A DNA stretch of 64,000 bases, taken from positions 186,001-250,000 of the forward strand of contig NZ_KB907551.1 of the NCBI RefSeq assembly GCF_000382125.1. The letters are read 5' to 3'. Numbering within the stretch: the stretch's first letter is position 1; every line of letters begins with the position of its first letter. The notes below the pieces were generated by a model. It made no database searches and was not told the origin of the DNA. It saw only the letters and a list, made by a program, of their open reading frames with translations. Shown piece after piece: positions 62,379 to 64,000 of this stretch. Position numbers and translations under genes: made by a program. This DNA comes from Eudoraea adriatica DSM 19308 (GTDB lineage Bacteria > Bacteroidota > Bacteroidia > Flavobacteriales > Flavobacteriaceae).

Positions 62379-62755
62379 TTTCAGGGCCTAATAGAATGGT
62401 ATTTAGATCGATTTTAAGCAAATACTAAAAGGGATATAAACTTTTATAGATGAAACCCTGAAAGCAATTAAGCCAATACCAAAATAGAGGAAGATTCCTA
62501 ACAGGGGAATTTGAATCTATCTGTTTTTAAGCAGCAGGGCTTTTTCAATTTTCGTACCAGTACAGATTGGCATCCAAAAAAACAGGAAAATAAAATTTGT
62601 AACAGATTTAATTTCATGGAAATGAAAACGGAGATTAGAGTCTGAAAATATTAATTTGAGATGTTGCAGACAAAAACATACTCATAGGCTTCGGTTTGTT
62701 TAATTGTTAAGCATTGAGTTATTCGAGTTTTACTGCTTTTTAAAATGAGTTCTTG
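62379..62755. other. AT-rich spacer between sdhC and pepP promoters
   Basis: I see no gene, no strong terminator and no known RNA in this stretch. A weak nested inverted repeat (AGATTC ... GAATCT, with ATTCC / GGAAT inside) lies at 62493-62518. Confidence 0.5.
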
Positions 62756-62786
62756 TTTGAAGTGATAGGGCTTATGCTTATTTTTG
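62756..62786 (+). promoter_or_regulatory. Promoter of the aminopeptidase P gene
   Basis: TTTG at 62756-62759 and TATTTTTG at 62779-62786 with 19 bases between, a full -33/-7 pair. The ATG at 62805 is 18 bases beyond the box, giving a very short leader. Confidence 0.65.
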
Positions 62787-62804
62787 AGGAAAGTACTTCC
62801 TTTT

Positions 62805-64000
62805 ATGAAATATGAACAAATAAACAACGGGCTGTTTAAAAAAAATCGGGCAAAATTTACGGCACAAATGAAGCCGAAGAGCATTGCGATTTTTAATTCC
62901 AATGATATCTATCCAATTAGCGCAGACAGCACTATGCCATTTCAACAACACAGAGATATTTTGTACCTGAGTGGGGTAGACCAGGAGGAATCTATCCTTT
63001 TGCTATTCCCGGATGCCATTGATGAAAAAAACAGGGAGATATTGTTTGTAAGGGAAACAAACGAACACATTGCCATTTGGGAAGGAGCGAAGTTAGATAA
63101 GGAACAGGCAACTGCCGTTTCCGGAATAGAATCTGTGCATTGGCTAACAGATTTTGACAAGGTATTTTTTGGGCTGATGACCGAAGCCGAGTGTATTTAT
63201 TTTAACACCAACGAACATTACAGGCAGTCCGTAGAGACCCAAACCAGAGAAGATCGTTTTATTATAAAATGCAAAAAAGATTTTCCAGCCCATAGTTGGG
63301 CGAAGAGCAATCCAATTTTGCAACAGATCAGAGGTGTAAAAGAAGCAGAGGAGATTAAGCTCATCCAACATGCCTGCGATATTACTGAAAAGGGATTTCG
63401 TCGGGTATTAAAATTCCTGAAACCCGGTATTTGGGAATATGAACTGGAAGCAGAATTCCTGCACGAATTTATTAGAAACCGTTCAAGAGGATTCGCTTAT
63501 ACCCCAATAATTGCATCCGGGAACAACGCTAACGTTTTACACTATATAGAAAATAACAATCAATGTAAAGATGGCGACTTAATCCTGATGGACGTAGGAG
63601 CGGAATATGCCAATTATTCAAGTGATATGACCCGGACTATTCCGGTAAACGGCAAATTTACTAAAAGGCAGCGTCAGGTATATGAAGCTGTTCTTCGCGT
63701 TAAAAATGAAGCTACAAATATGTTGGTGCCAGGCACCTTATGGGCAGATTATCATGTAGAGGTTGGGAAAGTAATGACTTCGGAACTACTCGGTTTAGGT
63801 TTACTTGATAAAGCGGATGTAAAGAATGAAGATAAGGACTGGCCCGCTTATAAAAAATATTTTATGCACGGCACGAGTCACCATATGGGATTAGACACAC
63901 ATGATTATGGAGAATTAAAAACACCAATGAAACCGAATATGGTGTATACAGTAGAGCCGGGAATTTATATTCCGGATGAGAAAATGGGTATTCGGCTTGA
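62805..64000 (+). CDS. pepP: Aminopeptidase P (Xaa-Pro aminopeptidase), 3' end outside the window
   Basis: Cytosolic M24 metallopeptidase that removes an N-terminal residue ahead of proline. The frame opens with MKYEQINNGLFKKNRAKF at 62805 and remains open to the last base, so it is partial. The N-terminal domain (about 1-170) has PFQQHRDILYLSGVDQEES. In the pita-bread domain the metal ligands seen are Asp in LMDVGAEY, Asp in SSDMTRTIP, His in HGTSHHMGLD and Glu in TVEPGIYIP; the last Glu lies beyond the window edge. About 399 residues are visible of a usual 430. Confidence 0.93.
   Translation, partial: MKYEQINNGLFKKNRAKFTAQMKPKSIAIFNSNDIYPISADSTMPFQQHRDILYLSGVDQEESILLLFPDAIDEKNREILFVRETNEHIAIWEGAKLDKEQATAVSGIESVHWLTDFDKVFFGLMTEAECIYFNTNEHYRQSVETQTREDRFIIKCKKDFPAHSWAKSNPILQQIRGVKEAEEIKLIQHACDITEKGFRRVLKFLKPGIWEYELEAEFLHEFIRNRSRGFAYTPIIASGNNANVLHYIENNNQCKDGDLILMDVGAEYANYSSDMTRTIPVNGKFTKRQRQVYEAVLRVKNEATNMLVPGTLWADYHVEVGKVMTSELLGLGLLDKADVKNEDKDWPAYKKYFMHGTSHHMGLDTHDYGELKTPMKPNMVYTVEPGIYIPDEKMGIRL

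Noticed and set aside
1-64000. CRISPR arrays, insertion sequences, prophage, tRNA or rRNA genes
   Set aside because: None seen: no regularly spaced repeats, no transposase or integrase motifs, and no cloverleaf-like or rRNA-like stretch recognised by eye.

Overview
The window is chromosomal DNA from a member of the Bacteroidota, almost certainly the family Flavobacteriaceae. The evidence is its AT-rich genes; promoters of the TTG / TAnnTTTG type instead of E. coli boxes; a SprE/PorW lipoprotein and GldH (type IX secretion and gliding); the family-typical unknowns DUF6341, DUF6427, DUF4254, DUF6168, DUF5687 and DUF4292; and an F-type ATP synthase operon that ends at atpG, without atpD or atpC. 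No tRNA, rRNA, CRISPR array, insertion sequence or phage gene was seen. The genus cannot be fixed from sequence reading alone.

Region 1 (1-15590) is a surface-glycan locus, all on the + strand. It holds a GT4 glycosyltransferase cut by the window edge, then a tightly packed set: HAD phosphatase, class II aldolase, polytopic membrane protein, a nucleotidyltransferase with two complete catalytic domains, TylF-like methyltransferase, a polyprenyl-phosphate-sugar-synthase-like GT2, a cytosolic GDPD-fold protein, a GT-C-like membrane protein fused to a uridine-kinase/phosphoribulokinase-like domain, and a second GT-C protein. A GT2, an initiating polyprenyl glycosylphosphotransferase and a UDP-glucuronate decarboxylase follow. 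The kinase, aldolase, phosphatase, double nucleotidyltransferase and GDPD together suggest a dedicated pathway for a phosphorylated or nucleotide-activated polyol or sugar. This is my best candidate for an undescribed system.

Region 2 (15600-24400) carries purD, the DUF6341/DUF6427/DUF4254/GT9 block, a TetR regulator, a 578-base palindrome-rich gap, a PaaE-like reductase without its oxygenase, and a DUF5687 ABC exporter.

Region 3 (24500-33560) carries sprE, bactofilin, atpZ, DUF6168 and atpB-E-F-H-A-G. A perfect 16-bp inverted repeat lies between atpE and atpF, and a terminator follows atpG.

Region 4 (33600-43850) is an envelope and housekeeping region: lipoprotein, flippase, dut, TPR protein, DUF4292 lipoprotein and an EnvC-like LytM protein with apparently dead catalytic residues form one run. 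Aldo/keto reductase, thioesterase, an HU-SPOR transmembrane protein, dprA and trpS follow.

Region 5 (43900-64000) holds plsC, a lipoprotein/ECF-sigma/anti-sigma-barrel operon, recA, trhO, ricT-gldH-PBP1A, a CoA-transferase pair, a small self-contained transcription unit that may encode a 35-residue peptide, GNAT, a serine hydrolase, an aminotransferase, sdhCAB and the start of an aminopeptidase P gene that runs off the window.
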